From an uncultured Actinomycetes bacterium (GTDB taxonomy: Bacteria > Actinomycetota > Acidimicrobiia > Acidimicrobiales > RAAP-2), in NCBI GenBank assembly GCA_903825765.1, contig CAIKBU010000081.1:32301-96300 (forward strand): a stretch of DNA of 64,000 nt, given 5' to 3'. Made by a program: the position numbers and the translations under genes. Every line of letters starts with the position of its first letter. The first letter of the stretch is position 1. The notes beneath the pieces are model-generated. The model made no database searches. It was not told where the DNA came from and was given only the letters and a program-made list of their open reading frames with translations. This document shows, one piece after another, positions 19,165 to 29,285 of the stretch.

Positions 19165-20082
19165 GTGCCAGCCGGAACAGTCGTCATTGGCGAGAATCTC
19201 GTTGACTTGTTGGTGCACAACGATCGAGTCGACGCCGTGATTGGTGGTGGACCACTCAACGTGGCGCGAACACTTGCACGCCTCAACTCCCCGACTTCTC
19301 TCTTGAGCGGGATCTCCGGCGACGCGTTTGGTCAACAGATTCGCCGTGCGCTCGAACTCGACAATGTTTCACTCATCGAACCAGGTGCGAGCGCGCTGCC
19401 CACCACGTTGGCCGTGGTCACCGTTGACCCCGCCGGACCGCGCTATCACTTTCATCTCCAGCACACCGCCGCATTTGCCGTGCAGGCACCCGAGATTGTC
19501 GACGCTCGTGCCCTCTACGTGGGCACCCTGGGCCTTATTGTCGAACCCATGGCGAGCGCCAGCGAGCACGCATTCCTCTCTGCGCCCCCTACGGTGCTTC
19601 GGGTTATTGACCCGAACTGCCGGCCGAGTGCGACGTCCGACCCGAGTTGCTACCGAGACCGCCTTCGCCGCCTCTTCGCGGTGGCTGATGTCGTGAAAGT
19701 GTCCGTCGAGGACCTTGACTTTCTCTTCGGCCCCGGCAATCATGACCGAGCTCGATCAATTCTCGACCAGGGCGCCCGAACCGTCGTCGTGACTGACGGC
19801 CCCCACCCAATTTCGCTGTGGCACGCGTCGTACTGCACAACGGTTGCGGTGCCGGCGGCAGCTGTCGTCGATTCGGTCGGCGCCGGTGATTCGTTCATTG
19901 GTGGCTTTATTGCGTGGTGGCTGGGACACCAACTCTCGCCCGCCGACTTAGCCGACGAAGCGACGGTGACGACAGCGATCGTCGCCGCTAGCGCAATCTC
20001 TCGACACACCTGTGAGCAGGCCGGTGCTAACCCGCCCTACGCCGCGCAAGTCGCCAACCTACCGAGCTGGCAGTGGCTGTAA
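19165..20082 (+). CDS. PfkB-family carbohydrate kinase (fructokinase/ribokinase-like)
   Basis: GGGPLNVARTLARL, DSVGAGDSFIGGF signature; GTG start preceded by AAGGAG. ORF opens at 18946. Confidence 0.92.
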   Translation: MPAGTVVIGENLVDLLVHNDRVDAVIGGGPLNVARTLARLNSPTSLLSGISGDAFGQQIRRALELDNVSLIEPGASALPTTLAVVTVDPAGPRYHFHLQHTAAFAVQAPEIVDARALYVGTLGLIVEPMASASEHAFLSAPPTVLRVIDPNCRPSATSDPSCYRDRLRRLFAVADVVKVSVEDLDFLFGPGNHDRARSILDQGARTVVVTDGPHPISLWHASYCTTVAVPAAAVVDSVGAGDSFIGGFIAWWLGHQLSPADLADEATVTTAIVAASAISRHTCEQAGANPPYAAQVANLPSWQWL

Positions 20083-21036
20083 CTGCTCCATAATCCATGT
20101 CATCGTGTCCATGATGGCAATCGATTCATCAAGTGGCATCACGGGACTTTCCAGTAGCCCGAGTTCGAGGCATCGGGCAACCTCAATCGCCTGGTAGTGC
20201 AGACCGCGACCACTGACGTCAAAGGTGGAACGAACGGCGTCACCGACTCGTGGAATGAACGTGAAACTTGTGGGTGCATAAAAGTCGCCGTCAATTTCAA
20301 CTCGACCGTCGACGCCGGTAATGCAGGCGTGTGTGGCGCTGCGCGCAAACGACGTTGTCGTCAGTACGGCGTGCGCACCACTGTCGTACCCAAAGATCAT
20401 CGAACACTGGCCATCAACGCCGGTGAAGGCGGGGTCGACCATCGCCATCTGGCGAGAATGTTGGCCGAGCAGCATTGACGCAAACGAGATCGGGTAGACC
20501 CCTAAGTCGAGGAGGGCGCTGCCACCGAGTTCTGGTGCGAAGAGTCGCGAGGTCGGATCTTCAGCAAACCATTTTCCGTGATCGGCCTCGAACGTCGTGA
20601 GGCGCCCCAGGGCGCCGCTGGCAATCAATTCTCGAAGAGCGACCACGTGTGGCAAGAAGCGGGTCCACATCGCCTCCATTGCGAAGAGGCCCTTGGAGCG
20701 CGCGAGAGCAACCAGTGTCCGTGCCTCGTCGCCACTCATGGTGAACGCCTTTTCCACGAGGACGGGCTTGCCGTTCTCCAGCGCCAGCGTCGCGTTCTCG
20801 AGGTGCATCGGGTGAGGGGTGGCGATGTAGACGGCATCAACGTTGGTGTCCGCGCAGAGCGCTTCGTACGAACCATACGGCACGCCCCCGAACTCTTCGG
20901 TAAAGGCCTGGGCGTGGGCCAGGGTGCGCGATCCCACCGCTACAACCTCGCCCTCGTCAATGAGGCGTAGCCCTTCGGCGAAGGTTCGCGCAATTTTCCC
21001 CGTGCCGAGAATGCCCCAGCGAACTGTACGTGTCAT
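20059..21036 (-). CDS. Gfo/Idh/MocA-family oxidoreductase
   Basis: VRWGILGTGKIARTFAEGL, VDAVYIATPHPMHLENA, KPVLVEKAFTMSGDEA. ORF opens at 21279; ATG 21036 preferred. Confidence 0.92.
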   Translation of the reverse strand: MTRTVRWGILGTGKIARTFAEGLRLIDEGEVVAVGSRTLAHAQAFTEEFGGVPYGSYEALCADTNVDAVYIATPHPMHLENATLALENGKPVLVEKAFTMSGDEARTLVALARSKGLFAMEAMWTRFLPHVVALRELIASGALGRLTTFEADHGKWFAEDPTSRLFAPELGGSALLDLGVYPISFASMLLGQHSRQMAMVDPAFTGVDGQCSMIFGYDSGAHAVLTTTSFARSATHACITGVDGRVEIDGDFYAPTSFTFIPRVGDAVRSTFDVSGRGLHYQAIEVARCLELGLLESPVMPLDESIAIMDTMTWIMEQLQPLPAR

Positions 21037-21099
21037 GACTCTCCTCTTTCGGATTCGACGATAGCGGAGGGATTCAGTCGTGGGGCTTAACCTAAGGAG

Positions 21100-23082
21100 A
21101 TGCCTTTGCTTCGAGACCAACCGGCCCTCGCCTCCGCCTACCTTCTGTCCCACCGTGATAATCCCGTGGACTGGTGGTCGTGGGGAGACGACGCCTTCGA
21201 CGAAGCCCGTCGACGAGGCGTGCCCGTCTTTCTTTCGGTGGGCTACGCCGCGTGCCACTGGTGTCACGTCATGGCGCACGAATCATTTGAGAATCCCGTG
21301 GTCGGGGCCCAACTGAACCGCGACTTCGTCGCCATCAAAGTTGACCGAGAGGAGCGTCCCGACGTTGACCAGGTGTACATGGCCGCCACGCAACTACTCA
21401 GCGGCCATGGCGGCTGGCCCATGTCAGTCTTCATCTTGCCCGATGGCCGACCATTCACGGCTGGCACCTACTACCCTCCCGAAGACCGCGGTGGACAGGT
21501 GGGCTTTGGCCGGTTACTCGACGCCATAGCCAGCGCATGGCGAGAGCGGTACGACGACATCGTGGACCAGGCCAATGCTCTCGAGCGTGCACTTCGACGC
21601 GAAGTTGCCTTTGTCGATGCGCTCGCCCCTCGCGTTGACTCACTCGATCTGGCGTCGGTGCGCCATCTGCTCGCCCAGGAAATTGCTGACGCCACCGACT
21701 CCCACGGGGGGCAGGGGGCGCCTCGATTCCCCCGTCCTAGTTTCGTTCGCGCTCTGCTGCAAGCGGGCCGAAGTGACGTCGCCGAAACAATCCTGCGGGC
21801 GATGGCCTTCGAGGGCCTCTACGACCACATAGAAGGAGGCTTCGCTCGCTACAGCGTGGACGCAAGTTGGCACGTACCCCACTTTGAACAAATGCTGAGT
21901 GACCAAGCGCTCTTGACCCTCGCCTACGCCGAAGCGGCCGTGCGCAATGGACGACGTGAATGGCATGAGGTAGCGATGGCGACCGCCCAACGGATCCGCG
22001 ACGCCTTTTCGGTAAGCACGGGCTTCGCCTCCGCACTCGACGCCGACGCCGGCGGCCACGAAGGTTCCCACGTCACGTGGACGGTCGACGAGGTCCGAGC
22101 GGCGCTCGAGCGCGCCGGTTGCCCCGACGACGTTGCCGCCGCTCTCGAACGGTGGCGTATTACGACGCCGGGTCTGTTTGAAGGGCGTTCCATCCCTCGA
22201 CTCAACTCGGGTGCTCCTTTTCTCACACCCCCAGCACTCGCCAAAGCGCGGCGTGGGCTGCAGGTGACTCGCGCCACTCGCCCCCAGCCGGTCCGTGACG
22301 AAAAAGTCGTTCTGGAGTTCAACGCCATGACGGCTCGGGCCTTCTTATCCCTCGGCGACGACGAGTTCACCACTGACGCATTGGTCCTCCTTCGGTCCCT
22401 GGAAACGACGCACTTACGCCACGACACCTGGTGGCGCACCAGTGAGTGTCACGTCCACGCCACCGCCGCCGATCTCTCGTGGTTCCTCGACGCCACCATT
22501 GACGCGTTCGAGCGAACCGGCGACGATACGTGGCGCCGCCTGGCTCGCCGCGTGTCGAACTATCTCATCGCCCACCACTGGGACGGCGCCGTGCCAACCG
22601 CGATGAACTCATCCGTTGGTCACGGCCTGTTCGCAACGAGCGATGCGGTGACCGATTTGTTTGTTCGACCAAAGGAAATCTTCGACGGCGCGACGCCGTC
22701 CAGCCACGCCATCGCCACGCGCGCCCTCGCACGCCTCGCTCTCATTGACGGTGACGGCGATGTCTTGGCGGTGGCCCAGCGGTTGGTGACCCTTGCGAAC
22801 GAGCTTCTGAGCACCCACCCCCGCAGCGTGGTGGACTTGGTTGACGCGGCCGGATTTGCTCTCGAGGGCGTCGAGATTGTCATTCCCGGTGCGCCCTCGG
22901 CACTCGCCGACCACGTACGATTGCATCCTGTGTCAAACGCTGTCCTCATCACCGGAAACGGAACCTCACCCCTCCTTGCGGGGCGCCGCGACGGCGTGGC
23001 CTACGTCTGTCGTCGAGGCGTCTGCCAGACCCCCGTCAGCTCGGTCGACGACCTTGAGCACCTGCTTGGACCACTGCGCTAA
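21100..23082 (+). CDS. Thioredoxin-domain protein of the YyaL/DUF255 family
   Basis: 660 aa; SHRDNPVDWWSWGDDAF, GYAACHWCHVMAHESFENP, GGWPMSVFILPDGRPFTAGTYYPP. Confidence 0.93.
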   Translation: MPLLRDQPALASAYLLSHRDNPVDWWSWGDDAFDEARRRGVPVFLSVGYAACHWCHVMAHESFENPVVGAQLNRDFVAIKVDREERPDVDQVYMAATQLLSGHGGWPMSVFILPDGRPFTAGTYYPPEDRGGQVGFGRLLDAIASAWRERYDDIVDQANALERALRREVAFVDALAPRVDSLDLASVRHLLAQEIADATDSHGGQGAPRFPRPSFVRALLQAGRSDVAETILRAMAFEGLYDHIEGGFARYSVDASWHVPHFEQMLSDQALLTLAYAEAAVRNGRREWHEVAMATAQRIRDAFSVSTGFASALDADAGGHEGSHVTWTVDEVRAALERAGCPDDVAAALERWRITTPGLFEGRSIPRLNSGAPFLTPPALAKARRGLQVTRATRPQPVRDEKVVLEFNAMTARAFLSLGDDEFTTDALVLLRSLETTHLRHDTWWRTSECHVHATAADLSWFLDATIDAFERTGDDTWRRLARRVSNYLIAHHWDGAVPTAMNSSVGHGLFATSDAVTDLFVRPKEIFDGATPSSHAIATRALARLALIDGDGDVLAVAQRLVTLANELLSTHPRSVVDLVDAAGFALEGVEIVIPGAPSALADHVRLHPVSNAVLITGNGTSPLLAGRRDGVAYVCRRGVCQTPVSSVDDLEHLLGPLR

Positions 23083-23798
23083 TGGCATTTCGTCGCGACC
23101 CCAGTGCCCGAGCAATCAAGGAGCTCGTCGAAGGAATGACGACGCGCACCGACGTACGCGTTACCCCGGGTTCCCAGGTTTTTGGCCTCGTGCTGGGCTC
23201 GACAACTGAGTCCACCACGGTGATTGATCTGGCATCACATGCCATCATGCGTTGGCGCATACCGTGGCCCGCTGGCGTCACTTCCGACCTGACGCTCTTT
23301 GACGTCGTCGAGGGCACGCTGGCGGACGACCCCGAGCGCGACGACCTCGCTCAGCCCGAAGCGGTCACCCTCGGCGAACTCCCCCGCCGGCTCGGTACCT
23401 ACCGCGGACGACGCGTTCGTTCGTGGCTGGAAACCTTGGCGACACCGGGTGACGGCCCACTGTTTGGCTTTCGCGGACCGAGTGCGCCCTACTGGGAGTT
23501 TCGCGGTGAACGACCGAGCGTGGCGCTGGTAGCTCCCGACCAAGGTCCCCAATTGATGCGTCGATTCGACGATGGGTCAACGTGGGTGCGCTTTGGCTGG
23601 ATTGGCGACGACATTTGGTTGCTGTGCGAAGACCAACACGCCATTCGAACGATTGAGGCCACTCGTCGCAACACCCTCTCGGGTAAGGATCTCGCGACCG
23701 CACTGGGTTTTCGCCCCGCGTACGTACTGGTCACCTTGAGTGCACCAATTGATGGTCACACGTACAAGAGTTGCACCGGGCTGTTGCCCCGGGGCTGA
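23082..23798 (+). CDS. Hypothetical protein
   Basis: 238 aa ORF abutting the DUF255 gene; no family recognised. Confidence 0.65.
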   Translation: MAFRRDPSARAIKELVEGMTTRTDVRVTPGSQVFGLVLGSTTESTTVIDLASHAIMRWRIPWPAGVTSDLTLFDVVEGTLADDPERDDLAQPEAVTLGELPRRLGTYRGRRVRSWLETLATPGDGPLFGFRGPSAPYWEFRGERPSVALVAPDQGPQLMRRFDDGSTWVRFGWIGDDIWLLCEDQHAIRTIEATRRNTLSGKDLATALGFRPAYVLVTLSAPIDGHTYKSCTGLLPRG

Positions 23799-23799
23799 G

Positions 23800-24471
23800 T
23801 TATTTGAACAACTTGCCCGATGCGAGTGCTTCGGCCATAGCCCAGCCAAAGACAACCAGACGCTGGCCACTGGCGGCGTCGAGGTTCTCAAAGAAGGATG
23901 CCGCACCTTCGGGGATGGCGCCCTTGCTCGCCACGTAGTCGAGCCCACCAACGGGTGTCGCCCCGACTGACATGATGAACGTCTTGTCGTCGATGGCCTT
24001 CTCAGAACCAAAACGCTTGGCCAAGCGACGACCCCACGCGCGATCTTCACCGGTGGGCCGGTAGCCCAGACGCGGCACAATGTCCTCGAGGCCATTGAAG
24101 GCTCGGTAGCCATCGGCCGAGAGCAGTCGCGATCCGAGCAACACGTCCTCGTCAGGGAAGGCGAGCAACGCACGACGGAACTGGTCGTGGAGTATCACCT
24201 TGAGCGTTTGGTCAGACTTGGCGTTTCGGTCAACCAACATGACGCCCACGAGCAAGGAAGGGGTGCCCCCAATGCGCTCGAGCGTGCAGAAGGCGTAGCC
24301 ACGCAACTTGTCGTTTTCACGCGCTTGGGTGACCAGTACCCACTCGTCACGCTGCTTCGACAGAAAACCAATGTCAAACGACGGCTCTCGATCGGCACAC
24401 AGATCAGCCATTTCGGCCAGTTCGACATCGCTCAGTGCGGTGGTGTCTTTCGTGGAAACGCTAAATGCCAT
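23800..24471 (-). CDS. Hypothetical protein, possibly GNAT-fold
   Basis: 223 aa; weak acetyltransferase-like pattern (WVLVTQARENDKLRGYAFCTLERIGGTPSLLVGVMLVDR). Fold is an inference. Confidence 0.6.
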   Translation of the reverse strand: MAFSVSTKDTTALSDVELAEMADLCADREPSFDIGFLSKQRDEWVLVTQARENDKLRGYAFCTLERIGGTPSLLVGVMLVDRNAKSDQTLKVILHDQFRRALLAFPDEDVLLGSRLLSADGYRAFNGLEDIVPRLGYRPTGEDRAWGRRLAKRFGSEKAIDDKTFIMSVGATPVGGLDYVASKGAIPEGAASFFENLDAASGQRLVVFGWAMAEALASGKLFK

Positions 24472-24510
24472 TTTGACAGTCTACGGTGCTTTCTCGGTGG
24501 TCGTAATCGC

Positions 24511-27500
24511 CTAGCCCCGAATCACATTTCTGCCGAATTCTGAGCGCAAATCAGGGACAACCGCGGCAATCGAAACGTTGAAATCGTCACCCAGCTGAAA
24601 GGACTGACCGCCTTCACCCACTTCGAGAACGACCCGCGATGGTCCCGGGTACTGGACCAAAATATCCTTCAGTGTCCCAATCGTCGCTGCGGTCAACTGC
24701 TCCGGAAGGAAACACAGGCGCAACTCGCGAGGTCCAGCATCGACTTTCACCACTTCGATCTGTGTTGCTGCGAAGCGGGGCTCTTCGGCGTCACGATCAT
24801 CCACGCGGACGGTGACGACAACGATGTTGTCCTTGGTGAGCATCGGACTCAGTCCGTCAAACCCTTTGGCCGAAACGTTCAGTTCAATCGAACCGCCAAG
24901 GTCTTCGAGGCGCAACCTGGCGTAGGGCTTGCCCTCCTTCGTCGTGCGGAGCGTCACTTCCGACATGATCCCGCCGACCTTGAACTGGTGGCGCACTTTT
25001 CCGGGCTCCGCTGCCGACTCGCGCAACTGCGCTATTGTCCCGTCAACCTTGGTCGCGAGAATCTGCTCAACCGTGTAGAGCGGGTGGTCCGACACGTAGG
25101 TTCCCAGCATTTCACGCTCAAAGTCCAGCTTGGCCGACTGTGCGTATTCGGTCGGTGGAATTGGAATTTCCGTACCGTCCCAGTCGCCTTCGCCGGGCGT
25201 CTCGCTAAACGTCGCAAACAGGGTGCTGATGCCCACCGCGAGGTCTTTTCGACGCGCCACCGTGACCTCAATGAGCTCGTCGACCTTGAGACTAAAGCCC
25301 AGTCGTGGCACGCCGAGGGAATCAAAGGCGCCCGCCTTGATCAGTGACTCCATCGTGCGACGGTTGAGCACGGCGGGGTCAACGCGACGAACGAAGTCGT
25401 AGACCGACGCAAAGGGGCCCGCCTTTTCTCGTTCCTCGACAATCTTTTCAACCAAGGCTTCGCCCACATTTCGAACGGCCGCCATACCAAAGACAATCGT
25501 GCGCTCGTCGCGCAGCGCTGGGGTGTAATCGGCGAATGACTGATTGACGTCGGGCACGTCGACCTTGATATTCATCATGCGAGCCTCGTTGAGATAGAGG
25601 GACGCCTTGTCCTTGTCGTCACGAAATGACGTCAGCAGCGCCGCCATGTACTCAACCGGGTAGTTCGCCTTCAGCCACGCATTCTGATACGCGATGAAGG
25701 CGTACCCGTAGGCGTGACTCTTGTTGAAGGCGTAGTCAGCAAATGGCTCAATCTTGTCGAAGATGCCCTCGGCGAGCGAGCGTTCGTACCCCTGGTTCTC
25801 AGCGCCCGTAATGAACTTGGCCCGCTGCGCCTGAATCATGTCGCGAATCTTCTTCGAACACGCTTTACGCAAGTCATCAGCCTCAGTCATAGTGAAGCCA
25901 GCAATTTTGGTCGCCACGCGCATGATGTCTTCTTGATAGATCATCAATCCCGATGTTTCGCCGAGGATTTCTTCGAGGTCGGGGTGGTCGAACGTGACCT
26001 CCTGTCGCCCATTCTTCCGGTCCGCGTAGTCGTTGTGGACGTTTTCGCTCAACGGCCCCGGGCGGTAGAGCGCCGTCAATGCAGCGATGTCGTCGAACGA
26101 GGTGGGGGCGAGGCGCCGCATGAGCGTTCGCATCGGCGTCCCCTCTAGTTGGAAGATACCAATGGAGTTCCCCTGGCGGAGCATCGAGAAGACCTTTTCG
26201 TCGTCCATCGCCACATTGTCAATGTCGATGCGTTCGCCCGTTTTTCGCTCAATATGGTCGAGCGCGCGCTCGATGATGGCGAGGTTACGAAGTCCCAGGA
26301 AGTCCATCTTGAGGAGGCCGAGCTTCTCAATTGCCGTGGCTTCGTATTGCGTCACAATCGGGGCGTCGTCACCGGCCGCGTTCGACGACTTGCGCTGCAC
26401 CGGTACGTAGTCCAACACTGGACCACGGGTAATCACCACGGCCGCGGCGTGAATGCCATCCTGGCGTCGCTTATCGACGAACCCCTTCGCCGTGTCAATA
26501 ATGTGTGCAACCTCGGTGCTGTCCTCGTACATCTTGCGCAGGTCGTGCGCTTCGGCGTACCGTGATTCCAACCCCGGTGTCGGGGTAAAGCACGCGGCGA
26601 GGGGCAAGTCTTGCCCCATGACGAGCGCGGGCATTGCCTTGCAAATATTGTCCGCCAATGAAGGCGGGTACCCGAGTACGCGGGCGGAGTCTCGAACCGC
26701 GGCGCGAGCCTTAATCGTCGAGAACGTCACAATTTGAGCTACGTGGTCGGCGCCGTAGCGTTCGGCGGCGTAGCGAATCATGTCGCCGCGGTACCGCTCG
26801 TCAAAGTCCATATCGATGTCGGGCATCTGCTTGCGACCGGGGTTGAGGAAGCGTTCAAAAATCAGGCCGTAGCGAATCGGATCAAGGTCGACGATACGCA
26901 GGCAGTAGGCGATGCAACAGCCAGCGGCTGATCCGCGACCCGGACCAACCCGAATTCCCTTGTCGCGTGCGTGACGAATAAGGTCCCACACGACGAGGAA
27001 GTAGTCCGAGAAGCCCATGTCGGCCACCACGCGAAGTTCGTAGTCGAGTCGCTCGATAACCGTCTCGGGCAAATCGTGTCCGTAGCGCTCCCGGGCTCCG
27101 GCGTAGGTGAGTTCACGGAGGTAGCGGTCAGCGCCGTCTTTGTGTGTGGCGCCACGAAGCTCGCTGGGAATTGGAAATTCCGGTAGCGCGCTATTGCCGA
27201 ATTCGATGGTGACGTCCACTCGCTCGGCAATCGCCAGAGTGTTGTCGCACGCTTCAGGAATATCACGGAACAGGTAGCGCATTTCAGCCGCTGATTTGAG
27301 ATAGTGCTGGTCGCTCGAGAAGCGGAAGCGGTCCGGGTCGGACACGCGCGCGCCCGTGCCAATGCACAACAGGGCATCGTGCATCTCAAAATCTGAGTGC
27401 TTGACGTAGTGGAGGTCGTTCGTTGCCAGCAGGGGCGCCGTGAGATCCTTCGCGATTTGTAGCAAACCAGGGTTGGTGCGAACCTGCTCGGGCATCCCGT

Positions 27501-28074
27501 GGTCTTGCATCTCGATGAAGAAGTTGTCGGCCCCAAAAATGGTCTGCAGTCGACCGGCAAGTTCAAGGGCCTTTCCGTAGTCGTCGCGTAAAAGGGCCTG
27601 CAGCACCACACCGCCGAGACATCCCGACGTGGCGATCAGCCCTTCGTGGTGCTCTTCGAGCAGTTCCCAGTCGAGTCGTGGCTTGTAGTAATAACCCTCC
27701 AAGTAGGCGCGCGAGGAGAGTTCACGAAGATTCTTGTACCCGGTATTCGACTGCGCCAGCAACGTCAAGTGGTGGTAGAGCTTCTGACCGCCCTCCGTAT
27801 CGCCACCGGTGTCGTCAATCTTTCCGCGCCGTGGTGGACGATCAAACCGCGAGTTCGCCGCCATGTAGGCCTCGAGACCGATGATGGGCGTAATGCCGTG
27901 CTTGCGACAGGATTCGTAGAAGTCAATGACGCCGTACATGTTGCCGTGGTCGGTGATCCCAATTGCCGTCTGCCCATCAGCCTTGGCCGCGAGCACCATT
28001 TCCTCGACACGTGCGGCCCCGTCGAGCATCGAGTACTCCGTGTGGTTGTGAAGGTGAACGAAGCCGTCAGCCAT
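24511..28074 (-). CDS. dnaE: DNA polymerase III alpha subunit (DnaE1 type, PHP domain apparently intact)
   Basis: FVHLHNHTEYSMLDGAARVEEMV PHP start, GRGSAAGCCIAYCL, PDIDMDFDERYR. ORF opens at 28116; ATG 28074 fits the family N-terminus. Confidence 0.97.
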   Translation of the reverse strand: MADGFVHLHNHTEYSMLDGAARVEEMVLAAKADGQTAIGITDHGNMYGVIDFYESCRKHGITPIIGLEAYMAANSRFDRPPRRGKIDDTGGDTEGGQKLYHHLTLLAQSNTGYKNLRELSSRAYLEGYYYKPRLDWELLEEHHEGLIATSGCLGGVVLQALLRDDYGKALELAGRLQTIFGADNFFIEMQDHGMPEQVRTNPGLLQIAKDLTAPLLATNDLHYVKHSDFEMHDALLCIGTGARVSDPDRFRFSSDQHYLKSAAEMRYLFRDIPEACDNTLAIAERVDVTIEFGNSALPEFPIPSELRGATHKDGADRYLRELTYAGARERYGHDLPETVIERLDYELRVVADMGFSDYFLVVWDLIRHARDKGIRVGPGRGSAAGCCIAYCLRIVDLDPIRYGLIFERFLNPGRKQMPDIDMDFDERYRGDMIRYAAERYGADHVAQIVTFSTIKARAAVRDSARVLGYPPSLADNICKAMPALVMGQDLPLAACFTPTPGLESRYAEAHDLRKMYEDSTEVAHIIDTAKGFVDKRRQDGIHAAAVVITRGPVLDYVPVQRKSSNAAGDDAPIVTQYEATAIEKLGLLKMDFLGLRNLAIIERALDHIERKTGERIDIDNVAMDDEKVFSMLRQGNSIGIFQLEGTPMRTLMRRLAPTSFDDIAALTALYRPGPLSENVHNDYADRKNGRQEVTFDHPDLEEILGETSGLMIYQEDIMRVATKIAGFTMTEADDLRKACSKKIRDMIQAQRAKFITGAENQGYERSLAEGIFDKIEPFADYAFNKSHAYGYAFIAYQNAWLKANYPVEYMAALLTSFRDDKDKASLYLNEARMMNIKVDVPDVNQSFADYTPALRDERTIVFGMAAVRNVGEALVEKIVEEREKAGPFASVYDFVRRVDPAVLNRRTMESLIKAGAFDSLGVPRLGFSLKVDELIEVTVARRKDLAVGISTLFATFSETPGEGDWDGTEIPIPPTEYAQSAKLDFEREMLGTYVSDHPLYTVEQILATKVDGTIAQLRESAAEPGKVRHQFKVGGIMSEVTLRTTKEGKPYARLRLEDLGGSIELNVSAKGFDGLSPMLTKDNIVVVTVRVDDRDAEEPRFAATQIEVVKVDAGPRELRLCFLPEQLTAATIGTLKDILVQYPGPSRVVLEVGEGGQSFQLGDDFNVSIAAVVPDLRSEFGRNVIRG

Positions 28075-28152
28075 GAGTGCAGTGCCTTTCGCGCGCCCAC
28101 CCATGGGCCAACGCATGGGCGAAGACTACGCAGGGGGTGTTACACGACATGG

Positions 28153-28638
28153 CTACAGGTACGTTCCGGGGCGTTCGGGGGCGGCACCGAGCGATCGGTC
28201 GCGCGCCACTTCCATCTGTGCGGCGGCCGCCTGCTGGGCGAACAGTGAGGCCTGAATGCCGTGAAAGAGACCTTCGAGCCACCCCACCAGTTGCGCCTGA
28301 GCGAGGCGGAGCTCTGAGTCGCTGGGCACTTCAGCACGAAAGGAGGGCACCATTCGCTGTAGTTCGTCAGCCAGGTCCGTCGACAGTGACCCCGAAAGTT
28401 CGTGCAGCGTCGTTTCGTGTATTTCTTTGAGACGTCGGCGACCTTGTTCATCCAACGGAGCACTTCGCGCTTCGTCGAGGAGTGATTTCACCATCGCACC
28501 GAGTCGCATCACTTTGGCCGGCTGGCTAATGAAGTCTGACTCTTCCACTGCCGTGAATTCGGGCGTTGGTGCGGCGGTGCCCGGGCTCAGCACTTCATCG
28601 GGATCAACGGAAATCGGGCGTTCGGGCATTTCTGACAC
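28153..28638 (-). CDS. bpa: Bacterial proteasome activator (Bpa/PafE family)
   Basis: 161 aa; KVMRLGAMVKSLLDEARSAPLDEQGRRRLKEIHETTLHEL, VGWLEGLFHGIQASLFAQQ, C-terminal GTYL. Confidence 0.85.
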   Translation of the reverse strand: MSEMPERPISVDPDEVLSPGTAAPTPEFTAVEESDFISQPAKVMRLGAMVKSLLDEARSAPLDEQGRRRLKEIHETTLHELSGSLSTDLADELQRMVPSFRAEVPSDSELRLAQAQLVGWLEGLFHGIQASLFAQQAAAAQMEVARDRSLGAAPERPGTYL

Positions 28639-28710
28639 CCTTGCAGTGTGCCAGATTTCGCCACCCTCGTGCCCACGGCAACTCGGAGGTGCTCTTAGTA
28701 GACTGCTTCC

Positions 28711-29175
28711 GTGAGAGTTTCGACCCGAGGTGACTACGCCAGCCGAGCATTACTCAGCCTCGCACTTCGTGACGACCTCGAGGTGCCGGTATCCGTTCGT
28801 GACCTCGCTGAGCGCACCGGACTCCCCCAGCCCTACCTCGAGCAAATTCTGCTGAATTTGAAGGGTGTTGGGCTCGTTCGGTCAAAGCGTGGTGTCGGGG
28901 GTGGCTACGTGCTCGCCCGTGAGGCCGACGCGATCACGTTGGCCGAAATCGTAGCCGCTGTTGACGGCCCAATTGTCGCCGGCGACTTCGGCGAGCCACA
29001 CCGTGATGGGGCGTGCGACCACGAAGGTCAGTGTGTCCTGCTCGGGGTCTGGGCCGAAGTTGGCGAGCACATGCGAGTTCATCTCGCGAGTTTCACTCTG
29101 GCTGACATGGTCAACCAGGCTCGCGGTTCACGCCGGCCGAGCGCCACTCTCAAGCACCCCGAAGCCCATTCTTAA
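28711..29175 (+). CDS. Rrf2-family transcriptional regulator
   Basis: 154 aa; MRVSTRGDYASRALLSLAL, LAERTGLPQPYLEQILLNLKGVGLVRSKRGVGGGYVLAR; CDHEGQC. Confidence 0.92.
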   Translation: MRVSTRGDYASRALLSLALRDDLEVPVSVRDLAERTGLPQPYLEQILLNLKGVGLVRSKRGVGGGYVLAREADAITLAEIVAAVDGPIVAGDFGEPHRDGACDHEGQCVLLGVWAEVGEHMRVHLASFTLADMVNQARGSRRPSATLKHPEAHS

Positions 29176-29199
29176 AACCTTCCTAAGACGAATTTCAGG

Positions 29200-29219
29200 G
29201 TTACCTACTGTGTGGTAAC
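29200..29219. promoter_or_regulatory. Inverted repeat GTTACC-N8-GGTAAC between rrf2 and the sigma gene, possible operator
   Basis: Direct reading of 29200-29205 and 29214-29219. Confidence 0.45.
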
Positions 29220-29285
29220 TTACGCAGGTAGTCGTAGGAGAAATTAGCCGTTGTCGGGCTACATGTGCTTATGTGAGGAGCTGTT

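Noticed and set aside
24511-28074. Intein or split gene in dnaE
   Set aside because: Translation is continuous, of normal length, and shows no splicing-block insertion.
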